This document shows positions 8,200 to 17,241 of a stretch of 40,711 nucleotides of DNA, one piece after another (within the stretch, counting starts at the first letter, position 1; every line of letters starts with the position of its first letter). Origin of the DNA: a virus; IMG/VR virus record IMGVR_UViG_3300020472_000005, positions 1-40,711 of that record; one strand, given 5' to 3'. The position numbers and the translations under genes were made by a program. Under the pieces are notes generated by a model. That model saw only the letters and a list, made by a program, of their open reading frames with translations, was not told the origin of the DNA and did no database searches.

Positions 8200-8456
8200 T
8201 GGATGTGCTTCAAATAATAGAAACATTGGGAGTTCCTATCGCAGTCTCTCTGGGGCTTGGATATGCTCTTATGTATTTAATAAAGTTTATAACTAAAGAT
8301 ATTAAATCTGATATTAAAAACTTATATGATATTACTGTTAAATTAATAGATAGTAATAGGCAGGCAAAAGATGATACTAAAAAAACTCTTACTGCTACCA
8401 ACACAATGAAAGATATGTTTATAAAAATAATTACTAAACTAATGGGAGAAAAATAA
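8199..8456 (+). CDS. Small membrane protein, holin- or spanin-like
   Basis: The 85-residue product has one N-terminal transmembrane segment (about 10-31, LGVPIAVSLGLGYALMYLIKFI) followed by an amphipathic helical region of about 50 residues with heptad-like spacing (IKSDIKNLYDITVKLIDS). This layout matches many phage single-span holin-associated proteins. The ATG overlaps the stop of the metallophosphoesterase gene by one base, and the next gene overlaps in the same manner, so the three are translationally coupled. Confidence 0.6.
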   Translation: MDVLQIIETLGVPIAVSLGLGYALMYLIKFITKDIKSDIKNLYDITVKLIDSNRQAKDDTKKTLTATNTMKDMFIKIITKLMGEK

Positions 8457-8614
8457 TGTTTGCACCAATTATGGGATTTATAACAAAAACACTTTTAACT
8501 GAAGTTATGCTTAAAAAAGTATTAGTTGTTTTAGGTGATTATGTTGTTGCTAGTTCTAAAAATAAACTTGATGACAAGTTATGGTCGCAAGTTAAAAAGG
8601 TTTTAAATAAATAA
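8456..8614 (+). CDS. Hypothetical 52-aa amphipathic protein
   Basis: A 52-residue frame whose ATG and stop codon each overlap the neighbouring genes by one or a few bases (ATAATG junctions). The first 33 residues are moderately hydrophobic (MFAPIMGFITKTLLTEVMLKK, VLVVLGDYVV), and the tail is polar and basic. It could be a membrane-associated partner in the lysis cassette. It has no recognised family; tight coupling is the main support. Confidence 0.55.
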   Translation: MFAPIMGFITKTLLTEVMLKKVLVVLGDYVVASSKNKLDDKLWSQVKKVLNK

Positions 8615-9051
8615 TGGGTTTCAATGTTAAAATAGATGAGAGTATAACTTTAGATGGAGCTAAGTTTGAAAACAGCGTTACATATTTCAGTAATCTTGCG
8701 AGCCATTATGAAAAGAAAGTTATCCCTGTAACTACTGTAGATGGAGGGCAAACTTTATATACTTGCTCATCTGATGGGTCTGGGGGGCTTGGCGACTATG
8801 ATTATGATAATGTAAAATATGCTAGGATATCAAACCTGCATTATTCATATACACTTTTTTTAGAAGTTATAAGTGGGGGTCAATATTTTTATTTTAGTGT
8901 TGGCAGTGGTGGCTCTTTTATTATTAATAATCACAAGTCTTTCTTAGATGGTGGTTCTAATCCTTTTGCTAATGGATTTGTTACCTCTGTAAAAGGTGAA
9001 GCTTCTGGCTCTGGTGTTAATGTAGAACTATTTATAGCATATGATGGATAA
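8614..9051 (+). CDS. Paralogous beta-rich structural protein 1 of 4
   Basis: A 145-residue protein, first in a tandem set of four related genes. It shares the set's core pattern: an opening beta segment with a conserved 'mkI.E' style start (NVKIDESITLDGAKFENS), a central 'Y.RI.NL' motif (KYARISNLHYSYTLFLEVI), a 'F.i..gesFI' segment (YFSVGSGGSFIINNHKSF) and a final strand (VNVELFIAYDG). Composition is rich in Gly, Ser, Thr and aromatic residues, as in virion surface or tail-spike proteins. Probably a structural protein; exact role unknown. Confidence 0.6.
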   Translation: MGFNVKIDESITLDGAKFENSVTYFSNLASHYEKKVIPVTTVDGGQTLYTCSSDGSGGLGDYDYDNVKYARISNLHYSYTLFLEVISGGQYFYFSVGSGGSFIINNHKSFLDGGSNPFANGFVTSVKGEASGSGVNVELFIAYDG

Positions 9052-9066
9052 AAAAAGGATTAATTA

Positions 9067-9624
9067 ATGGCAGATTTAACTGTAACTATAACTGAAACTG
9101 CAACAGCTTTTGGAGCTGTAGCTGATGGAACTGGTGGCGAAGATGTTTCGGATGTTCAAACTGTTTCTTTAACAGGAATAACTAGTATATTGCATTATAA
9201 GGGAATAATTACTGAGACTGGAAGCACTTTTCCTTTCTTAAATCACACATTCACTACAGACAAGATGACTGGAACAGGTGGTAGGGCTGGTTTAGATGCG
9301 GCAAAATATATTAGAATTACAAATCTTACTACAACTACAGTTGACGAGCCTTATATTATATTTACAATTAAAGGAATTGACACTTCTGGTTTAGCTACAA
9401 CTAGCTATTTATGTTTACATGAAAATGAGTCTTTTATTATGATGAAAAAATCTAGTGGCGTTAATGCTATGTTTTTAGCTACTACATCTGGTCGATCACC
9501 TCTTACAATGAGTAGTAGTGCTGGTAATTGCTATATATCAGATATATATATGCAAGGTGCTAGTTATGATAATAATTATATTGAGGTTTTTGTTGCCTGT
9601 ACAACAGGGAATACAGCTAATTAA
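9067..9624 (+). CDS. Paralogous beta-rich structural protein 2 of 4
   Basis: A 185-residue Thr/Ser/Gly-rich protein. It opens with LTVTITETATAFG, has the central motif AAKYIRITNLTTTTVDEPYI, then a 'LCLHENESFIMMKKSSG' segment and ends with YIEVFVACTTG. These three landmarks align in the same order with its three neighbours, showing divergence from a common ancestor. Its stop codon overlaps the next ATG. Likely a virion surface or fibre-associated protein, by composition and place before the fibre gene. Confidence 0.6.
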   Translation: MADLTVTITETATAFGAVADGTGGEDVSDVQTVSLTGITSILHYKGIITETGSTFPFLNHTFTTDKMTGTGGRAGLDAAKYIRITNLTTTTVDEPYIIFTIKGIDTSGLATTSYLCLHENESFIMMKKSSGVNAMFLATTSGRSPLTMSSSAGNCYISDIYMQGASYDNNYIEVFVACTTGNTAN

Positions 9625-10307
9625 TGTCAACTCTTACTGTAAATATTAACGAATCTTTAGATCATCCTTCATACTATTGGGATCCGACTCTTGAAACACC
9701 TTCTGCGACAAAGACAATGGAGGTAAAAAAGACTCATACTTTTGAAAATATTGGAACTATTTATCATTATAAAGGTAAATTGCATTTTGATGAAGGTGAT
9801 GGAGGTGATGCTACTACCAATGCTTATGGAGCTGGGTATACAGATTTTAATTTACTTTCTATGGGCTGGCATAATTCTACTGAATCTAGTGGTGATGGTC
9901 AGACTCCTCAAGTTGGAACAGGTGGAACTCCTATGTTAATGGGTTTGAGGTATTTAAGGGTAACTAATAGGACTAGACCGTGGGGGCTTCCATCATCTAA
10001 TCCAGATTTAGTATTAAAAATATTAGATAATGACTATGTAAATAGTTCTTTAGAAACTTATGTATCTTTGTCTGAAAGTGAATCTATTATATTTATGCCA
10101 CATCAAGAAAACGCTATTATTGATCATGCAATTCCTACAACTCAAAAATATTATAGACAAGCTTCTAGTTCGCAAACTGGAGATGCTTTTAATTTATCAA
10201 GTAGCAATCTTCACTCATTAAAAAGCATAACTGCTGTTAATAACTATAAAAATTATTATATTGAAATTTTTGGAGCAAGTACTAAATGGAAAGGAATTGC
10301 AGGTTAA
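9624..10307 (+). CDS. Paralogous beta-rich structural protein 3 of 4
   Basis: The longest of the set at 227 residues. It opens LTVNINESLDHPS, has an extended Gly/Ser-rich loop region, then the shared motif GLRYLRVTNRTRP, a 'YVSLSESESIIFMP' segment and the ending YYIEIFGAST. The extra length lies in loops between shared strands, which would be consistent with surface variation. Overlaps its upstream paralogue by one base. Confidence 0.6.
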   Translation: MSTLTVNINESLDHPSYYWDPTLETPSATKTMEVKKTHTFENIGTIYHYKGKLHFDEGDGGDATTNAYGAGYTDFNLLSMGWHNSTESSGDGQTPQVGTGGTPMLMGLRYLRVTNRTRPWGLPSSNPDLVLKILDNDYVNSSLETYVSLSESESIIFMPHQENAIIDHAIPTTQKYYRQASSSQTGDAFNLSSSNLHSLKSITAVNNYKNYYIEIFGASTKWKGIAG

Positions 10308-10322
10308 TTATGAGGAACAAAT

Positions 10323-10787
10323 ATGCCAACTAAAAATTATTCAAATTCAGAGGTAACTATATCTTCTACAGATGATTTTGCAACTTTTGAAAAAACATAT
10401 GAATTTGCATCAGTATACAGAAGGGTTCTAGGAAATGGAACTCTTGGAACAACTCTTAGAGGTATTATTGCTACAGCTGATATTGGAGGGGTAGCAGATG
10501 GCCATGTTGATACTGTTCATTGTATGCCTTTAAAAAATATAACCTATGTTAGAATTAAAAACATTAGCTCTAGCAGTTCTACTGATATTCATGTTCATGG
10601 ATATTCTACTGGAGTGGATGGTGGAAATAAATTTTCATTTGAAATAGAGTCTGGAGAAGCTATTCAATTTCATTCTAAGTTAAAAATGGGCGATCATGAC
10701 ACTGCGGAAGTAGACTGGCTTTATTTAGCCTTAGAAGCCAGTACTAGCTCGGCTGGTGCAGACATTTTTATAGGATGTTCATCATAA
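10323..10787 (+). CDS. Paralogous beta-rich structural protein 4 of 4
   Basis: A 154-residue member of the tandem set, with the landmarks NITYVRIKNISSSSS, FSFEIESGEAIQF and ADIFIGCSS in the same order as in the other three. Begins with an AGGAA ribosome site ten bases upstream. Its stop overlaps the next ATG (TAATG at 10785-10789), coupling it to the fibre-like gene. Function beyond a likely structural role is unknown. Confidence 0.58.
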   Translation: MPTKNYSNSEVTISSTDDFATFEKTYEFASVYRRVLGNGTLGTTLRGIIATADIGGVADGHVDTVHCMPLKNITYVRIKNISSSSSTDIHVHGYSTGVDGGNKFSFEIESGEAIQFHSKLKMGDHDTAEVDWLYLALEASTSSAGADIFIGCSS

Positions 10788-11764
10788 TGCCTAACGATTT
10801 AAAATTACAAGAGAACCATCCTTTAGACGAATATCTAAGACCTATTAAAGTTGATGATGAAGTCTCTGCTCTTGAAATTTCTAAAAGCAAAGTTAAGGTA
10901 AAAGATTTAGAAGTAACAGGATCTACCGAGGGAGTTTCTGCTAGTGATCCTACAAAACTTCCACTTACTGGTGGAGCTTTAACTGGAGCATTAACTACTA
11001 ATAGCACTATTGATGGAGTAGATATAGCGACCAGAGATGGCGTTTTAACATCTACAACTACTACTGCAAATGCGGCTCTACCAAAGGCAGGTGGAACTAT
11101 GACTGGTAGTGTTGATTTTGGTGATAATGATATTACAAATGTAGATTCATTGGATACTGATAAGCTAAGTATAGCAGGTGGAACTGAAATGACAGCTGTA
11201 AATGATGAAGATGATATGTCTAGTGATAGTGCAACTGCTTTAGCTACACAGCAATCTATAAAAGCATATGCAGATGGTTTAGCAGGTCAAGTAATAGGAT
11301 ATACATACCTACACCCATCCTCAACTACTTCTCATGAAATACAGAATAGTATGACTGTGGAAGATTCAACTCATCAAATTACATTCAATACACCATCTAG
11401 TGAAAAAGTAGAAATAGAGCTTAATTGTTTTATAAATGTAGGCTCTACAGATACAAATATAGATGTAGGATTGAGTGATAGTAGCACTTATAATTCTGTT
11501 GGAATGGCTTTTGAATATGATTTAGGGGGTGTATATTTTTCAGATGATGAGGCTGATGATGATATGATTACTATTAAATGGGTTTTAGGTGCATCTGAAT
11601 TAGCTAGTGTAGGTGCTAGTAATACATTTTATATAGGTTTTTCAACAGCTGGTAGTACTAAAACAGCTTATGTAAACTATGGAACAAGAGCTACACACGG
11701 ATTTTCCAATCCACCATTTATTATAAAAGCAACAAGTTTACCATCATCAATTTATACAGGATAA
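10787..11764 (+). CDS. Tail fibre-like protein with GGxxTG repeats
   Basis: This 325-residue protein carries the repeat signature of phage tail fibres, LTGGALTGALTTNSTIDGVDI at about residues 60-80 and AGGTMTGSVDFGDNDITNVD at about 103-122, which form shaft segments in many fibres. Just after it, DEDDMSSDSATALATQQSIKAYAD (about 143-166) is another frequent fibre/collar element in marine phages. The C-terminal about 150 residues form a beta-rich globular region (IELNCFINVGSTDTNIDVGLSD) likely to be the tip. ATG 10787 overlaps the previous stop and is chosen over an in-frame upstream ATG at 10775. Host-receptor binding is inferred. Confidence 0.72.
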   Translation: MPNDLKLQENHPLDEYLRPIKVDDEVSALEISKSKVKVKDLEVTGSTEGVSASDPTKLPLTGGALTGALTTNSTIDGVDIATRDGVLTSTTTTANAALPKAGGTMTGSVDFGDNDITNVDSLDTDKLSIAGGTEMTAVNDEDDMSSDSATALATQQSIKAYADGLAGQVIGYTYLHPSSTTSHEIQNSMTVEDSTHQITFNTPSSEKVEIELNCFINVGSTDTNIDVGLSDSSTYNSVGMAFEYDLGGVYFSDDEADDDMITIKWVLGASELASVGASNTFYIGFSTAGSTKTAYVNYGTRATHGFSNPPFIIKATSLPSSIYTG

Positions 11765-11768
11765 TAAT

Positions 11769-12560
11769 ATGCCAACTTTTTTAAATAAAGCATTTAATAC
11801 ATTTTATAAGAGAATATTGCAAGTAAATCAATCTTCCAATGTTGGTGTAGATGCTACTACAAGATCAATTCAAACAGGAGATGGTGCTAATACTTCTGTC
11901 TCATTGTCTGACGATCAATTAACAGTTAAGCCTAATAATGACGATACTACTACTACATTCAATGTTTCTTCTAAAGGTGGAACAAATATACTAGAAGTAG
12001 ATACAACAAATTCATTAGTAAAAGCAGGTGCATCTCAAACCAATGTTCTTACCTTATATAAAGAAATGGGATTATATGAGTTCTCTCCCGGTGGAGGAAC
12101 AGATTATCATAATCCTGTAATAGCTAATAATGTTGGTATGCAGGGAGCTGAAAGTATAACATATGATACTATTTGGGGTAATGGAACTGATCCTGCAACA
12201 ACTTTAGACTTAAGTGCTATGACTGATCCAGAAAATGCAGTTGCTATATATTGGATTTTAGATAGTAATATAACTTTAGATCAAATTACTTATTCAGCTA
12301 GATGTGATAATTCTAGCACAATTAATATGCACTTGTTTGCATATGATCTTGATACTAGCTCTAATCATGGAGATTTATCAAATGGTACTGTTCACGCTAA
12401 TGCTTCATGTTCAGCTACTAACACAACTTTAAAAAAGGGAACTTTTACACTAGATACTGCTAATATAGATGTAAATAAGGTAGTTATAGGTTTTGCACAA
12501 AACGAAACAGACACAGCAGATTATAGTGTACACTTTAATATTAAATATCATATTAGATAG
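11769..12560 (+). CDS. Virion structural protein, fibre-associated
   Basis: A 263-residue Thr/Asn/Asp-rich protein. Residues 1-70 contain LQVNQSSNVGVDATTRSIQTGDG and SLSDDQLTVKPNNDDTTTTF, resembling trimerising fibre stems. The C-terminal half (AVAIYWILDSNITLDQITYSA to IKYHIR) is a beta-rich domain with alternating hydrophobic residues. It follows the fibre gene by four bases. The specific role is unknown; a partner or branch of the receptor-binding apparatus is inferred from composition and position. Confidence 0.55.
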   Translation: MPTFLNKAFNTFYKRILQVNQSSNVGVDATTRSIQTGDGANTSVSLSDDQLTVKPNNDDTTTTFNVSSKGGTNILEVDTTNSLVKAGASQTNVLTLYKEMGLYEFSPGGGTDYHNPVIANNVGMQGAESITYDTIWGNGTDPATTLDLSAMTDPENAVAIYWILDSNITLDQITYSARCDNSSTINMHLFAYDLDTSSNHGDLSNGTVHANASCSATNTTLKKGTFTLDTANIDVNKVVIGFAQNETDTADYSVHFNIKYHIR

Positions 12561-12572
12561 GGAGATAGAATT

Positions 12573-14159
12573 ATGGCAGGATATAGTCCAGATACAAATT
12601 TAACAGCAACTAGAGGTGGTTCAGCTAGATCTGCAACATCAAATGCAGTAGCTGTTTTAGAAAAAACAAAAGGAGTAAGTTACAATGGAACTACCTCTGA
12701 TCAAATCTTTTCAATAAGTGAGGCTTCAGAAACTAGCTCTACCATGGGAATCCCTCAAAGAGTTGTAGCCCATAATACTGGAAGTGTTCCTGTTTTCTTG
12801 ATGACCGGATATGAAACATATGCAACAAGTGATGGTGCTGACGGAGCTACAGAATATCTACATTCTATTGTCCTCCCCGGTGATAGTGTAGAGCTTCCAG
12901 TAAGAGCTCTTATCAGTGCAGACAAAACTATTATTGATGGAACTATTGAAAATAATACTAAAATGTCTTCGGTAAATAGCGGTCTTTTATGGTGGGATAG
13001 TACAGCAAATTTAGCGGCTCATGTTAGACCTGCTGGAACTAACCCAATCACAGTTACAGTTGGGAGTAATGAAACTAATTCTTTTAGAGTTGGCGATCTT
13101 ATTCAAATTGGAAGAGGTACTAGCCAAACTGATATAACAGAAGCAAATTATCATAGAGAAATATTAAGAGTTGAGAGTATAACTGATGGAGCAAATATGG
13201 TTTGCGAAAGAGCATTATACGGAACTGATGCAGGTGATTATGATCAGACTAATTGGAACGCAGGTCATGGTATCGGTCAACCTGTATACCTACCATTCTT
13301 TAATGCCTATCACGATACAGATAGATATAGTGTTGCCCAAACAGATAATGATGGAAAATTTAAATCATTTAACTTTTTTGGAAAAGGCAGAGGTTCTGGA
13401 GATTTTTTTGGTATAACTCCCGGATCTGTATGTTTAAAGTTTTACAATCCCGGATATCAAAATTTAGGTCTTTCTGGAATTACAAGTTCTACAGAGTCTG
13501 GACTTACTGCAAGTCAGCAATATAAAATAGACCTTACAGTTGACGGTGGAAGCTTATTTCAAGATCTAGCATTTACTGTAGATGGTAGCAATACTAAGTT
13601 TGGAGGATCTAATGGAGTTCTACAAAAAATTCAAGATGCTCTTGATGCTCAATATTATACTGCTGGAAATTTATTTGAAAAAGGTGTTAGTGTTGCTATA
13701 GTCAATGGAGATATAAGATTTACATCTAAGTCTAGACTTTCTACTTCTGCTATATTGTTAGCAGATACTGGAGATGCCTACTCTCTATTTGATGCTTCTG
13801 CTGTAGGGAGAATACCTGCATTAGGCGACTTGATGAGTCCTGTAGGTGCTAAGCTTCCAGAGGATGTTACCTATGATAATCTTACTTTCAGTCAAATTCC
13901 AATGAATAATAGTGTTTATGATGATGGCTTAGGTAATCTTGGAGGAATGGCTAGAGGTACTATAAATTATGAAACTGGAGCAATAGATTTTACTGGAGCT
14001 CCAGCAAATGCTGAATTTGTATTCTCAGCTATTGTAAATGGTGCTTTTTCTGGAAAAGTTAACCCTTCTGTAGATGGTAGAGCAAATACAATGGTAGAGA
14101 TATGTGCCAATACTTCTTCTATAAAAAGGAATGGTCAAATTAAATTAGAGGTATTTTAA
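12573..14159 (+). CDS. Large virion structural protein
   Basis: A 528-residue protein of unknown family, rich in Gly, Ser, Thr and Asn with few charged helices, as in phage structural proteins. Recognisable features are an N-terminal region with VAHNTGSVPVFLMTGYETY and SIVLPGDSVELPVRALIS, which looks like a small beta-barrel, a mid-region with VGDLIQIGRGTSQT and a 'REILRVESITDG' hairpin, and a C-terminal PEDVTYDNLTFSQIPMNNSVYDDGLG segment. It starts with a GGGAGA ribosome site. It may be a fibre, spike or decoration protein; sequence alone does not decide. Confidence 0.58.
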   Translation: MAGYSPDTNLTATRGGSARSATSNAVAVLEKTKGVSYNGTTSDQIFSISEASETSSTMGIPQRVVAHNTGSVPVFLMTGYETYATSDGADGATEYLHSIVLPGDSVELPVRALISADKTIIDGTIENNTKMSSVNSGLLWWDSTANLAAHVRPAGTNPITVTVGSNETNSFRVGDLIQIGRGTSQTDITEANYHREILRVESITDGANMVCERALYGTDAGDYDQTNWNAGHGIGQPVYLPFFNAYHDTDRYSVAQTDNDGKFKSFNFFGKGRGSGDFFGITPGSVCLKFYNPGYQNLGLSGITSSTESGLTASQQYKIDLTVDGGSLFQDLAFTVDGSNTKFGGSNGVLQKIQDALDAQYYTAGNLFEKGVSVAIVNGDIRFTSKSRLSTSAILLADTGDAYSLFDASAVGRIPALGDLMSPVGAKLPEDVTYDNLTFSQIPMNNSVYDDGLGNLGGMARGTINYETGAIDFTGAPANAEFVFSAIVNGAFSGKVNPSVDGRANTMVEICANTSSIKRNGQIKLEVF

Positions 14160-14220
14160 AATCTATATGTTATATAATAAAAAAAAGAAGAAAAAGATTA
14201 AAAAGAAAAGGAGAAGATAG

Positions 14221-15483
14221 ATGGCTAGTTTTCCAGTATATTGCACAGCCTCACAGTTAAGAGATGTTTACCCACATATAGATTCTTTTGATTCTAAGAC
14301 TCCTATCTATGGATTTTCATTAGGATATAGTGATTGGTTTGATAGTTCTGTTGATATTTATTATGCTCACAATGTTGGTAATATTACTAATCTTTATTGG
14401 GATGGAGCTAAAATGAATAAAGTAACATATAACACAACTGCTACAACTACTCTTGGAGAAGCTTTAACTTCTGCAGATGTCAGTACTATTAATGTAGGTG
14501 CTTCTGGGAATATAGCTCCCGGAGATATTATAAAAATAGATAATGAATATATGAATACTACTGCCAGTGCTGGTATAGGGGGAACTACAATAACTATAGC
14601 TACTCCAGCAACTAATAGAGGATTATTTGGAACTTCTGTTTCCTCACATGCACACAGTCAAAGTATCTATAAAGTTTTTGAAGGATCCGATATAGGAGCC
14701 GCTGATTCTGCAAGTGATGCAGGAGTTTTTATGTATGATTCAGATTTAGATTTATTAATAATTGGAGTAGATTCAAAAGATCCTAATGATTATTTAATTG
14801 AATCTGGAGAAGATTATTCCACTTTAATTACAAGAGTTTTAAGTAATGCTTCTAGATATTTTGACAGTAGGGTAGATTCTACATTACCAAGAAATCAATG
14901 GAAAGATAAAGATGGTAATTTTGATTATATTGTAATTAGAACCACTGCACTTATAGCCGCTACATTTCTATTAAAAGCTCAAGATCCTACTAATGAAATG
15001 ATTTCTGTTTTTGAGGAAGAGTATAATATGAATCTTGGACTTATAAATGGAGGTCAAGCAAAGCTTTCAAATCAGAATACTGCAGATTCATCTAAAGGTA
15101 TTATTCGTGATGTAACTTACACAGGATCTATAAGACCTGTAGATACTAGAGGAAGATGGCGAGGAACTTATGATGTGTTGAAGGTTGAAATAACTGCTTC
15201 CGGTGCCTATGGAGTTGCAACTTATTCTGTATGGGCTAAGGGAAATGATAAGCTTGGCTCTTTAGAGGGTAATAAAGTTGTTGATGAGCAGAAAATTACT
15301 GGAGACTACCAAACTCTTGCAGGTGGATTACAAATTAGATTTGAGGGAGCTGGTTCTGGATCTCTTGCAGTAGATGGAGATAAGTGGGAGATTGAAGTTT
15401 TTGGAGATGGTGAAGAGGTAGATAACCCTGTAGTTAGGTCTGTTAAAATGACTAGAGGTTGGAACCCTAATAGATACAGATAA
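14221..15483 (+). CDS. Head-tail connector-like protein with inserted beta domain
   Basis: In this 420-residue protein, a helical stretch at about 205-285 (YSTLITRVLSNASRYFDSRVDS, then FDYIVIRTTALIAATFLL and MISVFEEEYNMNLGLINGGQAKLS) strongly resembles head-tail adaptor proteins of the gp6/DUF1320-like type. The N-terminal about 170 residues hold a beta-rich segment with GDIIKIDNEYMNTT, and the C-terminal about 120 residues form another beta domain. The adaptor would bridge portal and tail. It is preceded by an AAGGAG site within an A-rich leader. The family match is by motif pattern, so a different structural role is possible. Confidence 0.55.
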   Translation: MASFPVYCTASQLRDVYPHIDSFDSKTPIYGFSLGYSDWFDSSVDIYYAHNVGNITNLYWDGAKMNKVTYNTTATTTLGEALTSADVSTINVGASGNIAPGDIIKIDNEYMNTTASAGIGGTTITIATPATNRGLFGTSVSSHAHSQSIYKVFEGSDIGAADSASDAGVFMYDSDLDLLIIGVDSKDPNDYLIESGEDYSTLITRVLSNASRYFDSRVDSTLPRNQWKDKDGNFDYIVIRTTALIAATFLLKAQDPTNEMISVFEEEYNMNLGLINGGQAKLSNQNTADSSKGIIRDVTYTGSIRPVDTRGRWRGTYDVLKVEITASGAYGVATYSVWAKGNDKLGSLEGNKVVDEQKITGDYQTLAGGLQIRFEGAGSGSLAVDGDKWEIEVFGDGEEVDNPVVRSVKMTRGWNPNRYR

Positions 15484-15516
15484 CCCTTGCAAAATAAATT
15501 AAATACTACATAAATT

Positions 15517-15960
15517 ATGCCTACAAGTTTTACAAATAATTGGAAGAATATCTTAGATAAGCTAGAGAGTGTTTTTAAGACGGAATTTAAAGGTGCTTTA
15601 AAGGTTATGATAGGAGCTTCATCAGATATTGGCGGTCAATATTTAAGTCTTGAGCCTTTAAGCTCTGACCTAATATCATTGACTAAGCACTCTGAAGAAA
15701 GGGAATTTTCTATAGAAATCTCTTATCACTTTAAAGATGTTAATATTAAGTCTAAGGCACTTGATCACATTCTAAGATATGTTTCTAGAATAGAAGCTTT
15801 AATTCAAAATAATGTTGTTATGACATATACTAATGAGAGTTCGGTAACTGAAAAGATTTATAATTGTAGGATAGAATCTACAAATTTAGGTGAAGGGTCT
15901 GATGGAGAGTATATAGTTGTATTTGATTTAAAGTGCTTACACTTAGGTAATCTTTCATAA
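15517..15960 (+). CDS. Tail terminator / tail completion-like protein
   Basis: A 147-residue alpha/beta protein between the connector-like gene and the tail tube, the usual location of the tail terminator that caps the tube and joins it to the head. An N-terminal helix (WKNILDKLESVFKTEF) is followed by strands such as EFSIEISYHF and a final EYIVVFDLKCLHLG, a pattern shared by terminators of the lambda gpU/HK97 gp10 type. No ribosome site is obvious. Assignment depends mainly on position and length. Confidence 0.52.
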   Translation: MPTSFTNNWKNILDKLESVFKTEFKGALKVMIGASSDIGGQYLSLEPLSSDLISLTKHSEEREFSIEISYHFKDVNIKSKALDHILRYVSRIEALIQNNVVMTYTNESSVTEKIYNCRIESTNLGEGSDGEYIVVFDLKCLHLGNLS

Positions 15961-15969
15961 AGGAGAAGT

Positions 15970-16221
15970 ATGGCAAAATATAAAGCAAAAGATAGTTATT
16001 TAACTTTGGATGATATGAGTAATTTTAACAAATTTTCTAGTCCTGCAAAACACAATGTTTTAATGGATGGTAGGATTATAGAATTATCACAAGTTCCAGA
16101 TAAATTAAAAAAACATTTAGAATTAGTAGAGGAAGTTAAGCCCGTTTCAAAAACAGTAGTAGCTGAAAAAAGCGTTTCTCCTCAAAAACAAGAAAAGTCA
16201 ATAAAAAAGGAGACTAAATAA
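15970..16221 (+). CDS. Hypothetical protein upstream of tail tube
   Basis: An 83-residue Lys-rich protein preceded by a GGAGAA site. The first about 50 residues look folded (YKAKDSYLTLDDMSNFNKF, VLMDGRIIELSQVPDKLKKHL), and the rest is a polar Lys/Val/Ser tail (SVSPQKQEKSIKKETK). Similar layout occurs in the protein at 6339-6581 (short domain plus basic tail). Its stop overlaps the tail-tube start codon. Unknown function. Confidence 0.55.
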   Translation: MAKYKAKDSYLTLDDMSNFNKFSSPAKHNVLMDGRIIELSQVPDKLKKHLELVEEVKPVSKTVVAEKSVSPQKQEKSIKKETK

Positions 16222-17213
16222 TGGCTGAAACAAATTTTCAAGCAAAAAGTGATGTTCAACTACTGATAGGAAGTACCTCTATAGCCCTTGGAACCATACA
16301 TGCACAAGACGATAGCTGGATTGCTGTTCAATGTACAGACTATTCATTTTCAGTTTTGGGAGCAGAATTAGAAACAGCTCCTCATAGAGCTGGAACTTTT
16401 GGACATGTTGAGGGAATGGGTCATCATAGATCTGATACTCAAATGTATGAAGCTAGTGTAACCTGTAGAGGAACTTCAAAAGCTGTGCAACTTGCATATT
16501 TAGCTCTTATGGGTGATGGTGCTAGTCCTATGCCACTTGTACCTACATCAAACACAGGAGTGATGAAAGATGCTACAGCAAGTGCAAGTGCTGTTTCTTT
16601 ACTTTTCAAAGGTGCAGGTTCTGATGCTACTAAGGTAGACCTTGCTATGGTTGGATGTTTTGCTACATCAGTAACTTTAAAGCAAGATGTCGGAAGTAAT
16701 GGTGGAGAAACTGTTCTTGAAGCTACATTTACAACTGCATATAGACCAGAAGATATTGCGGCTCCAACAATAGATGCAATTACTGCAGACAGTGGAATTG
16801 TTAGTAATATTTTTGGGTTAGCAACTTCAACTCTTGCGGCTCAACCATTAGCTTTGAATAGTTGGGAAATAACAGCTTCACGATCTTTAGAAAGAATTGG
16901 CTATAAAGATACTACTAATTACAAGCCATATGGTTATGCACAAACAAGTCCTTATGAAGTTACTGGAAGCCTTGTATGTAAAAGAGATGATAGTATTGAA
17001 GATCTTTTAGCAAATTTTAAAGGAGATAGTACAGGAATAGCTTTATCCTTAATAGATACTACAGGAGCTAATTTAACCATTTCAGCTCCAGATGTTATGA
17101 TAAATGGAAGTAGTGTAGATTCTGGTGGAGGTTATTTATTACAAACTATAAACTTTACTGCTTTTGCTGAGACTGAATCTGATGACATTGTTCGTGTAAC
17201 GATAGCTAATTAA
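16221..17213 (+). CDS. Major tail tube protein
   Basis: Predicted subunit of the tail tube. The 330 residues are rich in small and beta-forming residues (GSTSIALGTIHAQDDSWIAVQCTDYSF) and include two copies of a strand pattern, one near 80-100 (YEASVTCRGTSKAVQLAYLALMGDG) and one near 250-270 (YEVTGSLVCKRDDSIEDLL), suggesting a duplicated tube domain. The position directly before the chaperone pair and the tape measure gene is diagnostic in siphoviruses. No sheath gene is present, arguing against a contractile tail. Confidence 0.75.
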   Translation: MAETNFQAKSDVQLLIGSTSIALGTIHAQDDSWIAVQCTDYSFSVLGAELETAPHRAGTFGHVEGMGHHRSDTQMYEASVTCRGTSKAVQLAYLALMGDGASPMPLVPTSNTGVMKDATASASAVSLLFKGAGSDATKVDLAMVGCFATSVTLKQDVGSNGGETVLEATFTTAYRPEDIAAPTIDAITADSGIVSNIFGLATSTLAAQPLALNSWEITASRSLERIGYKDTTNYKPYGYAQTSPYEVTGSLVCKRDDSIEDLLANFKGDSTGIALSLIDTTGANLTISAPDVMINGSSVDSGGGYLLQTINFTAFAETESDDIVRVTIAN

Positions 17214-17241
17214 ATTATTTTTTTAAATAATAGGAGAGAAA

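Noticed and set aside
14167-14220. A 17-codon ORF encoding an almost pure Lys/Arg peptide directly before the connector-like gene
   Set aside because: The leader is an A/G-rich tract that also holds the ribosome site of the next gene; such a tract yields Lys and Arg codons by chance, and the ORF has no ribosome site of its own.
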